From Astragalus membranaceus (Eukaryota > Streptophyta > Magnoliopsida > Fabales > Fabaceae): a stretch of DNA of 64,000 bases. The DNA is taken from assembly GCA_039519185.1 (NCBI GenBank), contig CM076846.1, forward strand, positions 71,100,666 to 71,164,665, given 5' to 3'. A program made the translations under genes and the position numbers. The notes beneath the pieces are model-generated. The model had not been told where the DNA came from. It did no database searches and saw nothing but the letters and a program-made list of their open reading frames with translations. Below are positions 1-10,729 of this stretch, one piece after another; position 1 is the first letter of the stretch; each line of letters opens with the position of its first letter.

Positions 1-87
1 CCAAGTTGTCCAGTCGTAGTGTCAATTGACAATGGTGAGTTGTCAATTATATCTAACTGTGGTTTGTTTTGCAGCAAGTGAGTTGAA

Positions 88-492
88 ATGGCTGGGAGGA
101 ACGATACTGCAATTGCTGCTGCTCTAGCTGCTATGGCACAAGCTGTGCAGAATCAACAGAATGCTGGTGAGAATGTTGGGGCTCGGAGTTTGGCTACCTT
201 TCAGAGAGAGAATCTACCCACGTTCAAGGGCAAGTATGATCCCGATGGTGCTTTGGCTTGGTTGAAAGAAATGGAGAGGATTTTCCGAGTGATGGATTGT
301 ACCCAAGCACAGAAGGTCCGCTATGGTACCCATATGCTAGCTGAGGAAGCTGATGATTGGTGGTTAGAGACGAGGCAGAGGTTGGAGGCTGCTAATGAAG
401 AGATTACCTGGGAAGTGTTCAGCAGAGAGTTTACCGTAAGTATTATCCTGAAGATGTCCGAGGGAAGAAAGAGATTGAGTTTCTGGAGCTGA
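88..492 (+). pseudogene. Tekay gag, N-terminal part, frameshifted
   Basis: The ATG at 88 opens a reading frame starting MAGRND, followed by the retrotransposon gag core with the usual WLKEMERIF and ADDWW segments. It would form the virus-like particle shell around the element RNA in the cytoplasm. Homology leaves this frame near base 435 (after the FSREF segment) and continues in the frame of the next feature, which fits a one-base deletion. The last 19 or so codons to the stop at 490-492 are out of frame and meaningless. The call is secure at family level. Confidence 0.85.
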
Positions 493-503
493 AACAAGGG
501 AGT

Positions 504-2690
504 ATGTCCGTATCTGAGTATGCCGCTAAGTTTGCGGAGCTAGCAAAGTTCTATCCGCATTACACTGGAGCTAATGCTGAGTTTTCTAAGTGTATCAAGT
601 TCGAGAATGGTTTGAGGCCCGAGATCAAGAAAGCAATCGGATATAAGAAGATCCGTGTCTTTGCTGACTTGGTTGATAGTTGCAGAATTTTTGAAGAGGA
701 TAGTAATGCTCATTACAAGATTGTGAATGATAAGAGGAGAGGGTTTCAAGGCCGTAGTAAGCCGTATGAAGTCCCTGCGGGCAAGGGTAAGCAGAGAGCT
801 GATGCTGGCAAGAGGACTAGTGGGGGAGATGCCCTTGCTAGCATTGTGTGTTTTAAGTGTGGCAAGCCTGGCCACAAGAGTGTCATGTGCAGAAGCGACG
901 TAAAGAAGTGTTTCAAGTGCGGTAAGGACGGTCATGTGGTGGCCGAATGTGAGCGCAAGGCAGTGGTCTGCTACAACTGTGGTGAAGAGGGGCACATTAG
1001 TACTCAATGTCCGAAGCCAAAGAAGGAAAGGTCCAGTGGAAAGGTGTTCGCTTTAGCAGGTGAAGAGCCCACTGAAGATGATGGACTCATTAGAGGTACG
1101 TGCTTCATTTATGGTACTCATTTAAAGTCTATTGTTGATACTGGTGCTACTCATTGCTTTATCGCTGCTGATTGTTGTAAGAGGTTGAATCTTGTATTGT
1201 CTGCTATGAATGGAGAGATGGTTGTCGACACTCCAGCTAAGGGGTCGGTAACTACCTTTCTAGTGTGTTCTCAGTGTCCCGTGTCGATCTTCGACCGAGA
1301 CTTTGTTGTGGACTTTGTTTATTTGCCGCAGAAGGGATTAGATGTAATTTTGGGCATGAACTGGTTGGAGCACAACCATGTTCACATTGATTGTCGTCGC
1401 AAGTCCGTGAGCTTTGGAGAGGAAGAATCTGGTTTGTTATCTGCTAGTCAGTTGCGAAAGTTAGAGAAGGAGGGAGTTCAGTTGTTCTCATTGATGGCAT
1501 CATTGTCTGTTGAGAATCAAGCTATCATTGAAGAGTTGCAGGTAGTGCGCGAATTTCCTGAAGTCTTTCCTGATGAGATTCCAAGTGTACCGCCTGAGAG
1601 GGAAGTGGAGTTTTCTATTGAGCTGGTACCCGGTACGAGGCCTGTGTCTATGGCACCGTACAGGATGTCTGCATCAGAATTGTCTGAGTTGAAGAAGCAA
1701 CTTGAAGATCTGCTTGAGAAGAAGTTTGTTAGACCGAGTGTATCGCCGTGGGGAGCTCCTGTGTTGCTGGTGAAGAAGAAGGATGGAAGCATGAGGTTGT
1801 GTGTTGATTATAGGCAGCTGAATAAGGTGACCATTAAGAACAAGTATCCACTGCCGAGGATAGACGATTTGATGGATCAATTAGTGGGTGCTCGAGTGTT
1901 CAGCAAGATTGATTTGAGGCCAGGTTATCATCAGATCAAGGTGAAGGATGAAGATGTTCAGAAGACTGCCTTCAGGACGCGGTATGGGCATTATGAGTAT
2001 TCAGGGATGCCGTTTGGTGTCACTAACGCGCCGGGTGTATTTATGGAATACATGAATCGTATATTCCATACTTACTTGGATCGGTTCGTAGTTGTGTTCA
2101 TTGACGACATCCTGATTTATTCGAAGTCGGAGGAAGAGCATGCAGAGCGTTTAAGATTAGTATTGGTGGTCCTGAGAGAGAAGAGGTTGTATGCCAAGTT
2201 GTCTAAGTGTGAATTCTGGTTGTCAAAAGTGAGTTTTCTGGGTCACATAATTTCTGGTAGGGGTATTGCTGTGGATCCTTCTAAGGTTGATGTCGTGATG
2301 CAGTGGGAGAGTCCGAAGTCAGTTACGGAGATTAGAAGCTTCTTAGGGTTGGCTGGTAACTACAGAAGGTTCATCGAAGGTTTTTCTAAGTTGGCCCTTC
2401 CGTTGACGCAGTTGACTTGTAAGGGTAAGGCTTTTGTGTGGGATGCTCGTTGTGAAGAAAGTTTCCTTGAGTTGAAGAAGAGATTGACGACGTCTCCTGT
2501 TTTGGCATTGCCAAAATCGGGAGAACCGTTCGTGGTGTATTGTGATGCTTCGAAGATGGGTCTAGGTGGCGTGCTTATGCAAGATGGGAAGGTGATTGCT
2601 TATGCATCGAGGCAGTTAAGGATTCATGAGAAGAATTATCCAACGCATGATTTGGAGTTGGCTGCAGTAGTCTTTGTGTTGAAGGTTTAG
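504..2690 (+). pseudogene. Tekay gag C-terminus, protease, reverse transcriptase, RNase H start
   Basis: A 728-codon frame. Residues 1-100 finish gag. Three CCHC zinc knuckles follow at about residues 116-129, 135-148 and 155-168. The aspartic protease motif VDTGATH is near residue 211. The RT spans about 380-600 with the catalytic VFIDDILIYS near 531-540. RNase H starts near 675 (VVYCDAS). The frame really begins upstream near base 435, because the ATG at 504 is internal to gag. It ends at a TAG (2688-2690) where the family has tryptophan, so RNase H continues in the same frame in the next feature. One G-to-A change would explain this stop. Confidence 0.92.
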
Positions 2691-3278
2691 AGGCACTATT
2701 TGTATGGTTCCAGATTTGAGGTGTTCAGTGATCATAAGAGTTTGAAATATTTGTTTGACCAGAAGGAGTTGAATATGAGGCAGCGAAGGTGGTTGGAATT
2801 GTTGATAGACTATGATTTCGGTTTGAACTATCATCCAGGCAAAGCTAATGTCGTGGCTGATGCTTTAAGTCGGAAGTCCTTGCATATGTGGGCAATGATG
2901 GCCAAGGAGTTGGAGCTGATTGAAGAATTCAGGGATTTGAGTTTGGTTTGTGAAGTGTCGCTTCAGAGTGTTAAGTTGGGTATGTTGAAAATTAATAATG
3001 AGTTCCTTGATAGTATCAGAGGAGGCCAGAAGTTGGATGTCAAGTTGGTGGATTTGATGGTTGGGGATGATCAGCCTGAGGGTAGTGACTTTAAGTTGGA
3101 TGCGCATGGTGTTTTGAGATTCCGTGATAGAATCTGTATTCCTGAAGACGCAGAGCTGAAGAGAGCAATTTTAGAAGAGAGTCATCGAAGTAAGTTAAGT
3201 ATTCATCCGGGAGCTACGAAGATGTATCAAGATCTGAAGAAGTTGTTTTGGTGGCATGGTATGAAGCGAGATGTAGCA
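2691..3278 (+). pseudogene. Tekay RNase H end and integrase zinc-binding domain, split by insertion
   Basis: In frame with the preceding feature across the TAG codon. It gives the end of RNase H (SDHKSLKYLFDQKELNMRQR), the family's VADALSRK segment, and then the two histidines of the integrase HHCC domain near bases 3183-3208. The frame is cut at 3278 by the solo LTR beginning at 3279. The two zinc-binding cysteines are on the far side of the insertion at about 5763-5775. Confidence 0.9.
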
Positions 3279-5745
3279 TGTAACACCCCCTTTCTAATAA
3301 CCTTACTATTTAATAAAATCAGAGTTTTTTTTTTTTTCGAAAACAATATAAGAGAGTGCTACACTTACTCCATTAAATCAACAACTTCAAATTGCATAGT
3401 TCGGCTAAAAGCCACAAGACACATAGCACCATAAAATACTGTTTAGTTCACATCGACTAAATACAGTCACTACCACAGCGGAATAATAATAAGTTCGAAA
3501 ACAATTCCAATACATCACCAATAGCAGTCTAACAGTATAAATAAAATAACACCTAAACATGAGACGCCCCCCCCCCCCCCGGTGCTACGTATCAGAGCAT
3601 GACACTTCCAACCAGACGAAGGCATAAGGGTAACCTTCACTCGTTATTACCTGCACGTTGCCGACATAAGAAGCAACATAAAAGCAGTAGAGTGAGTCTC
3701 TTTTCATAATTAATAACATATGGAAATAAACACTGCGTAGGAAAAGGTAACTAGGCACACCGATTCATAATCATGGCAACAACCACATCAAATTACATTT
3801 CCAAACAGCACTACACGATATATGGTTATGCATGAAGTGCAACCCAAACTCCACGGGCACATGCATGTCGGATCCGTCACCAAATACAAATAGGCCGTAG
3901 CCTCTGCTCACCAAAATAAAATTAGGCCGAAGCCTCTGCTCACCAATAATGCACATGTCTCATGAGATGCTATGGAAATGCACCACAACACACCACACAA
4001 TTCATCAATTCGCCATGAAATCAACTCACCATTTTATTCGTATTCTCACCATTGTATTAATCAGCTCACCAATTAAAATTAGGCCGAAGCCTCTGCTCAC
4101 CAATCACACCATAATATACTCACCAACTCAACCCACCACTCACACCAACACCAATTTCAATTAGGCCAATTTAGGATTTGACACGACATAGGGAAAATGA
4201 ATAAAAATTGAGGTTAGACACCTAGAACAACTTCAGTCCAGAACCACCAGTAAATTAACTCATTTTTACATAAAACAAGAATATTTGGATAGACACCGAA
4301 ATTAGCTTCGAAACGCATTTTGAACCATTAAATTTGGATAACCGAGTCAAAAGTTACATTAAAAACAAAACCGAAAAAATACTTAGACATTCTGGAAACT
4401 GGCGCCCAGGCGCTGGGCGCCCAGGAGCAACACAGGACTTGGCGCCCAGGAACAGCAACACGCGCATAGGCGCTGGCGCCCAGGAACAGCAACACGCGCG
4501 TAGGCGCTGGCGCCCAGGAACAGCAACACGCGCATAAGCGCTGGCGCAGGGGAACACGGTGCCCAGGCACTAGGCGCCTAAGGCCAACACGCAAGAAAAC
4601 TCATTTTACTTCGGAATTGATTTTGTACAAGCCAAATACTCAGAATATGAGAACCCAACAAAAATTTTGGCAAAAAGTGACACGCCTCTTTGGCGCCCAT
4701 GGGCTAGGCGCCTAAGGCCAAGACAAACCACAACTCCTATGACTCCAAAAATGATTTTACACGAGCCATTTAGCTTGGACATGAAAACCCAGTATCAATT
4801 TTCGCAAAATGAACGACAGAAAATTGGGGCCCTTGGCGCCCATGACACAAGACGCCTAGCGCCAAAAACTGGCAACACAGTGGCTGGAAAACTGGCGCAG
4901 GGCACAAAGGCTGGGCGCCTGGCGCCCATGACTGAGACACAGAAACAGCAGCAAGGCATATGGCGCCCAAGGCGCCTAGGAACTCCAAAAATCAGAATTT
5001 TTCTAATTCAAACACCAAATTAATCCACCAAACACCCAATCATATATATATATAGTTTAATTATCATCATGATCCTCAATTCTCACCAAACAAACACCAA
5101 TAAGTCATATACTCAAACAAGTGACATGCAATTCACCTTAGAAACAATCAAGCACCAATTATGCGATTTTAACATAGGGAATTCCTAATCATATATCACA
5201 ACATTACGATTAAATCAACAACACAACAATTCATTCATACAAATCATCATAGAACCTAACCCTAGGCATTACTCATCACATAAGCTATTAAAGATAAAAA
5301 GAGGACCCCCTAACCTCTTGAAGTGAAGAACTCGCAAGGCACCCTAGAATTCACCAACACCACCAACGATCCAAGCTCTCCTCCTTTGCCCTAGCACCGT
5401 CGCGCCCTTTCTTTCTCACTCTCCTCTTCGCAAGTTTCTTCCTCTTCTCTTCTCTCCTCTCTTCGAATCCTTTTCTTTCTTTTGCACAAATGAGACACTT
5501 GTCTCAAACCCTTACTAATTCGCCTAGGCCTAAGTCAATGGGCTTGGGCTTGGGCCAATCCTAACATCCGGAATTACCATCACCACTCCCTTCAAAGTAA
5601 TTATTTCCAACCCAACTTAGGCTCACATATGATAACGCCTATAATTATTTTATTAAGTAATAGATAATAATTATATTATTATTTCTACCACCCAATTTCA
5701 TTTAATTAATTAAATAAATTAATCTATTATTTTTGGGGCGTTACA
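3279..5745 (-). mobile_element. Solo LTR of a Tekay-like element, inserted in reverse orientation
   Basis: Begins TGTAACACC and ends GGGCGTTACA, so it has TG...CA ends. It is flanked by a perfect 5-bp target duplication TAGCA (3274-3278 and 5746-5750). Read on the minus strand it begins TGTAACGCCCC and ends GGGGGTGTTACA, matching the LTR at 6944-9522 in layout: AT-rich start, GC-rich palindromes in the middle, and repeated 'aggcttcggcc'-type segments (around 3893, 3924 and 4081 on the plus strand). There is no internal region, so it is the product of LTR-LTR recombination. A poly-C run lies near 3567-3580. No genes inside. Confidence 0.92.
4401..4560 (-). repeat. 34-bp tandem repeat with GGCGCC palindromes in the solo LTR
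   Basis: GGCGCCCAGG blocks start at 4401, 4441, 4475 and 4509, with a decayed copy near 4543. From 4441 on the spacing is 34 bp, and each unit contains the palindrome GGCGCC and the spacer AACAGCAACACGCGC. The reverse complement of this spacer (GTTGCTGTT) also accompanies the hairpins in the LTR at 7766-8242, so the two arrays are related. Confidence 0.8.
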
Positions 5746-5750
5746 TAGCA

Positions 5751-6779
5751 CAATTTGTGTATGCCTGTTTGACTTGCCAGAAGTCAAAGGTGGAGCATCA
5801 GAAGCCTGCTGGACTGATGCAACCGTTAGAAATTCCGGAGTTGAAATGGGATGGCATCTTGATGGATTTTGTAACGGGATTGCCTAATACTGCAAAAGGG
5901 TATGATGCAATTTGGGTGATTGTTGACAGGTTAACGAAATCGTCTCATTTTGTTCCTATCAGCATCACGTATCCGGTGTCGAAGTTGGCAGAGATTTATA
6001 TCCGGGAGATTGTGAAGCTTCATGGGGTTCCTAAGAGTATTGTTTCAGACAGAGATCCGAGGTTCACTTCAGATTTCTGGAAGAGTTTGCAAGAAAAGTT
6101 GGGGTCTAAGTTGAGGTTGAGTTCGGCATATCATCCTCAGACAGATGGTCAGTCAGAGAGGACAATTCAGTCATTGGAAGATTTGTTGAGGGCTTGTGTT
6201 TTGGAAGAAGGAGGTTCGTGGGATTCCTACCTTCCACTGATAGAGTTCACGTACAACAATAGTTACCATTCTAGTATCGGGATGGCACCTTTTGAGGCAT
6301 TGTATGGTCGGAAGTGTAGAACCCCGTTGTGTTGGTATGAGTTTGGAGAGAGTGTGGTGCTTGGACCAGAAATTGTTCGAGAGACAACCGAGAAGATAAA
6401 GTTGATCCGTGAGAAGATGAAGGCTTCGCATAGTCGTCAGAAGAGTTATCACGACAAGAGGAGAAAAGATTTAGAGTTCCAGGAAGGTGAGCATGTATTT
6501 TTGAGAGTCACTCCAGTGACCGGTGTTGGCCATGCTTTGAAGTCGAAGAAGCTCACTCCTAGATTCATTGGTCCTTATCAGATTTCCGGGAGAGTTGGGA
6601 ATGTGGCGTATAAGGTGGCTTTACCGCCAAATCTTTTGAATTTGCATGACGTGTTTCATGTGTCGCAACTTCGGAAGTATGTTTCGGATCCATCTCATGT
6701 GATCCACATGGATGATGTGGAGGTGCGGGATAATCTCACGGTGGAGACGATGCCTGTGTGGATTGAGGACATGAGGTGA
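5751..6779 (+). pseudogene. Tekay integrase catalytic core and C-terminal region
   Basis: Continues the integrase after the solo LTR; the codons before 5751 belong to the LTR and target duplication. The HHCC cysteines are at the start (CLTC). The catalytic core shows the three acidic residues in context: MDFVTGLP, SDRDPRFTSDFW and TDGQSERT. The C-terminal half has the GPF/Y-like segment PRFIGPYQI and the FHVSQLRKY segment common to Ty3/gypsy integrases. The frame ends at a TGA near 6779, but homology passes into another frame a few bases earlier, so there is a frameshift before the chromodomain. Confidence 0.9.
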
Positions 6780-6931
6780 AGGTGTTAAGAGGCAAGGAAA
6801 TTGCATTGGTGAAGGTGGTCTGGCTAGGAGCTGCCGGGGAGAGCATGACTTGGGAGTTGGAGAGTAAGATGCGGGAGTCCTATCCAGAGCTGTTTGATTC
6901 AGGTGAGTTTTCGAGGACGAAAACATTCTAA
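6776..6931 (+). pseudogene. Chromodomain-like tail of the Tekay integrase
   Basis: A short open stretch in a different frame from the integrase body ends at the TAA at 6929-6931. It contains VKVVWLG, MTWELE and the SYPELF ending, the pattern of the C-terminal chromodomain of Tekay chromoviruses. This domain is thought to steer integration towards marked chromatin. It is too short for many ORF finders and is separated from its integrase by a one-base shift. Confidence 0.75.
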
Positions 6932-6943
6932 GTGGGGGAGAGT
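6931..6943 (+). other. Polypurine tract
   Basis: AAGTGGGGGAGAG lies immediately before the 3' LTR start at 6944 and would prime plus-strand DNA synthesis. The same tract precedes the LTR of the related element at 18141-18154. Confidence 0.85.
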
Positions 6944-9522
6944 TGTAACGCCCGAATATTTAATTAAATTATTTAATTAAATATTTAGGTATTCAATTAA
7001 TTATTTATTTATTTTAGTTGGTGTAATTATAATAACGTTGGATTAAAAGGTGTGTAATTGATTATTAGGGAATGGCGTTAGTGATCGGGCTTAAGCTGGA
7101 GGAAAGCCCGTGATCCAAGTCCACTAGCTAGGCGCATAGGTGAAGCGCCTAGGCTAGGGTTTGGCTCACTTATGCGAATTGTTTGAGAAAAGGAGAGGAA
7201 AAATTGCGAAATAGAGAGAGGAAGAGAGAAAGGGTACGGCGCGCATATCCAAGGGAGAGGGAGAAGAGGAATTCGCGAATCCAAGGAAGGAGAAGAGAGG
7301 AGCTGTGTTGCTGAGGTTCTGTTGGTGACTCGATCAAGAGAATTGGTGCTCTCCTACTATAAGGTAAGGGTGGGGTTCTTCCTTATAATGGGGTTTTATG
7401 ATGGAGTTATGTAGGGATAGATCCTATGATGCCTAAGGTTTGATTTTGATGTGTAGTTTGGTGTTAGTTGAATTGTATATAAGTTGAATTGAAATTTGAC
7501 ATCGTTGGTGATTGTTGTGACTCAAAGAAATTGATGATTCATTGTTGATTAGTCCTAATTGCATGTTAGGTGTTCGATAAAATGTTTGTTTGGTGTTGTG
7601 ATTAGCGAATTATGATGATTGGCATTGGTGATTATGAATTGATGAGCTAAATTGGTGATATGATGTGCATACGTGGTGTTTTGGTGAATTTGGTGTGTTG
7701 CTGATTTTGGGTCCCTGGGTGTGGGCGCCGTGTGCCAAGATATTGCGTTTCGTGTTGCTGTTTTTGGTGCCCTGTGCCTGGGCGCCGTGTCTGGCTCTGT
7801 TGCCTGGGTGTTCTTGTTGCTGTTTCTGGCGCCCAGTGCGTGGGCGCCGTGTCTAGTGGGTGTGTGCGTGTGCCAGTGTGTGTGTGTTGATGTATCTGGG
7901 CGCAGGGGAGCCATGGGCGCCTGTTCCTGTGTTGTGTTGCGCGCTGTCTTGGCGCAGGGGCGCCATGGGCGCTGTGTCTGGGCGTGTCCCGTGTGTATTG
8001 CGTTTTGTCCTGGGTTGTCTGGGCGCCAAGGGCGCCATTTCCTGCCGTGTGATCTGTTGTGTTGCTGCTTGTTGCTAGGCGCCCTGCTCCTGGGCGCCAA
8101 AGCCAGGTGTGTTGCGTTTGTTGCCAGGCGCCCTGCCCCTGGGCGCCAGAGTCAGTTTTGTTACCTGTTGCTGGGCGCCCTGCTCCTGGGCGCCAGTTTG
8201 CTGTGTTGCGTTTTCCTGCTAGGCGCCCAGTGCCTGGGCGCCATTTTCAGGATGTTCCTCAATTTTTCCCGGTTTTGTTTTTGACATTTCTTTTGACTCG
8301 GGAGTCCGATTTAGACGATTCAAAATGTTTTGGAAAGCTTATTTAGAGGCCTAGCTGAATATTATAATTTCAGGAAAAGTTATCTATTTTTCTGGAAATG
8401 GTTGGCTGTTGAATGTTACTGTTTTAGAACAAAAAAAATGTCGTCGCCTCAAATATTTTGGAAATTGTCGTCGTCTCGTTATTTTGGAAAATTGTTGTTA
8501 TCTTGGTGTCTTGGTGCTGTTTGAGCTAGGTGTGAAGGCTCAAACCTTGGTGTTGTTGGAACTAGGTGTGAAGGTTCCAAGTCTTGGTATTCCGTTGTGT
8601 CGGGTGGTTGGTGTTTTCGGTGTCGTTGTGGCTAGGTGTGAAGGCCCAACTTTGGTGATATTTGGTGATTGTTGTTGGTGTGTCATATTGTGACTAGTTG
8701 GTGATTGTCTGTGTGCATTCATGGTGTCGCATACAGCATATGCATTTGTTTTGGTGAAGGCCTTTGGTCTTGGAGCTAGGTGTGAAAGCTCAAATTTTCT
8801 AAAACTAGTGAGCCTGGTGTGAAAGCTCAATTTTTGGTGAATTGGTGAGCCTGGTGTGAAAGCTCTCAATTTTGGTGACGCCTCTATTTACAGGCACAAT
8901 TTTGGTGATTTTGGTACCACATGCATATGCCCGTTGGTGTGGGTTGCAATCATGCATTGTCATGACATTTGGTGACTGATTCTGGTGTTACAATTTGGTT
9001 TGTGTTTATGATTATATGTGTGTAGTGGAATGGTAGCTATAGTTGTCGTATTCTAACATACTGCCTATCATTTTACGCTATTATATTGGAGATATCTCAC
9101 CCCTTCTGTTTGAATGTTACCCCTATGCGGTAACGTGCAGGTGATTGCGAGTGAAGACCTAGGTACCTTCGCTATTCTGAGTCGGTGTCGTCGGTGTCCT
9201 TGCTTTGATGTGTAACACTCAAGGGGGGGATAAACGCTAAACTTTGGTTGTTATATTTTATTTGTGTGGAGTCCATTCGGGACGTTATTAGTTTATGTTT
9301 TAGAACTTATTTCTTTCCGCTGCGTGGTGATGTATTTGTTTTGACGATGCCGTTATGTAAACTGGTGCTATGGGCTTCGACCCTTCTTGACAGGTGTTAT
9401 ATATCGTATGCGGTGTTTTGAACTATCGATGAAATGTGTGACATCTCTTTTCGAAATATGAAATAAATTTTGGTAACTCTGATTTTTATTAACTAATTAC
9501 CGGGTAGAAAAGGGTTGTTACA
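6944..9522 (+). repeat. 3' LTR of the Tekay-type element (2,579 bp)
   Basis: Starts TGTAACGCCCGAATA directly after the polypurine tract and ends GGGTTGTTACA, giving the lineage's inverted TGTAAC/GTTACA ends. It resembles the LTRs at 12895 and 18155 in start, end and general layout but is clearly diverged from them. It contains the GC-rich hairpin array (7766-8242) and, at about 8520-8870, repeats of a GCTAGGTGTGAAGGC-type segment. Open frames inside it (for example 7721-8284) are products of the hairpin repeat, not genes. Confidence 0.9.
7766..8242 (+). repeat. Array of GC-rich 21-bp hairpins in the LTR
   Basis: Inverted repeats of the form GGCGCCC-N7-GGGCGCC occur at 7828-7848, 8078-8098, 8127-8147, 8174-8194 and 8222-8242, with a one-mismatch copy at 7766-7786. 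The last four are 47-49 bp apart, forming a tandem array. Each copy is 21 bp long. Loop sequences vary while stems are kept. Single GGCGCC sites occur between 7848 and 8078. Confidence 0.85.
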
Positions 9523-10729
9523 ATGTGCGTGCTGAATTCAGAGTTATCTGAAGCCGACGAGTTAGATATGTGTCGTACTTTTTCCTTTTCACCTACTACA
9601 CTCGTCTGATGGAAGAATGTGTAAGGATGAACTATGTGTCGGTCTAAGACTAAATGATTGGACAGTGAGTGTATGATACACGAGTCTTTGATAGTGAAAC
9701 TTATAACCAATTTGTGTAGCCTCTCGAGACATTAAATTCCTACTTATTTTCATCACGAAATACAGGCCTTTGTTTTAACCTCGAAGTTTTATCTTGGACC
9801 GATTCGAGAAAGGAAATGAAAGGAAATGAATTGGATCGAATAGAATAACGGTTTGAGAAGAATTTTAAAAGCAAATATCCACTCTCCTTTCGGCTCGATG
9901 TCTTTCCCAATCCCTTCCTCGAACGAACCCAATTATTTTGTCTTAACGGAGCCAAACTCAAGCACGATAATGGGGGTTTGTGAGATGTTGATCACACAAA
10001 TGGTTGATCTCAACAAAGTAACACTCTTATTCTCACTTTCGAACTTGAAAATTTCAAAAATCAGAGAATGAGATTCTGCTTTGTTGAAACGTCGTGCATT
10101 GCGTAGGGTCGTTTATAAGTTGGGGTGAATTAACGTTTTTGGATAGTCGTATTTTTCGAAGTATCGTTATTTGGAAACCCCGTTGAAAAGAATTTTTACC
10201 CACGTGAAACAATGATACTTCCAAGTTTTGGAACTGATTTAACGAAAGAATATTTCACCATGATTTTAGAAGTTTTCCTGGGTCAAGTTGCAAGAAGAAT
10301 CATTTTCTACATTCTTTAGACCGATAGTCAACCTATTTTATAAAATAACTCTGTTTACTTCAGTCAAAATTTTTAGCAAATGAGTCAAGCGCTTATGTGA
10401 GCGTAACTCGGGAAGGGAAGAAAACTTTTCTTCCGGATACCGCATGGTTTAATTCCAAAGAAATTCTCTTATAGTCAACGTTTCGTTCCAATCCAAGCTA
10501 CGTCTAAGCCGGAACCTTCTGAATTCCCGACCTTGATAATGAAGGATGTATAGATACCCTAAGCTATAAGTTTGTCTCCTCAACAGATTGTAGGTATACC
10601 TTATGTCCGTGAACGACTAGGGTCTTCCTCCTAAAGGCCGGAGTAGTTCGCTACCGAATGAAGTCTGTACCCTCAAGGTGTATGAGTTATAAACGATTTT
10701 GAGGACAAAATCTTTCAAGTTGGAGTGAT
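9523..10729 (+). mobile_element. Internal 3' end of an older Tekay-like element (host of the 1-9522 insertion)
   Basis: No recognisable protein domain is found in any frame. The last 40 bases read TTTTGAGGACAAAATC then a purine-rich tract and lead straight into an LTR start at 10730. This matches the end of the internal region in the other Tekay copies (compare 6906-6943 and 18118-18154). The rest is decayed or non-coding. The element's upstream part lies beyond 1 and outside the window. Confidence 0.6.

Larger units (their letters stand above)
1..9522 (+). mobile_element. Tekay-type Ty3/gypsy (chromovirus) LTR retrotransposon, 5' LTR outside window
   Basis: Order seen: short leader, gag, three zinc knuckles, protease, RT, RNase H, integrase, chromodomain-like tail, polypurine tract and a 2.6-kb 3' LTR. 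This order with a C-terminal chromodomain is that of chromoviruses; the gag start (MAGRND) and long LTRs fit the Tekay lineage. Bases 1-87 resemble the stretch about 30 bp after the primer binding site of the related element at 15530, so the missing 5' LTR should end only a few tens of bases left of the window. The coding region has at least two frameshifts and one nonsense codon and is split by a solo LTR (3279-5745), so the copy is dead. The right target duplication would be ATGTG (9523-9527); its partner is outside the window. Confidence 0.9.

Noticed and set aside
7721..8284. 187-codon open frame with repeated LGAxxxGA patterns
   Set aside because: It lies within an LTR, is produced by the GC hairpin array, and overlapping frames on both strands are equally open. 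No gene features.
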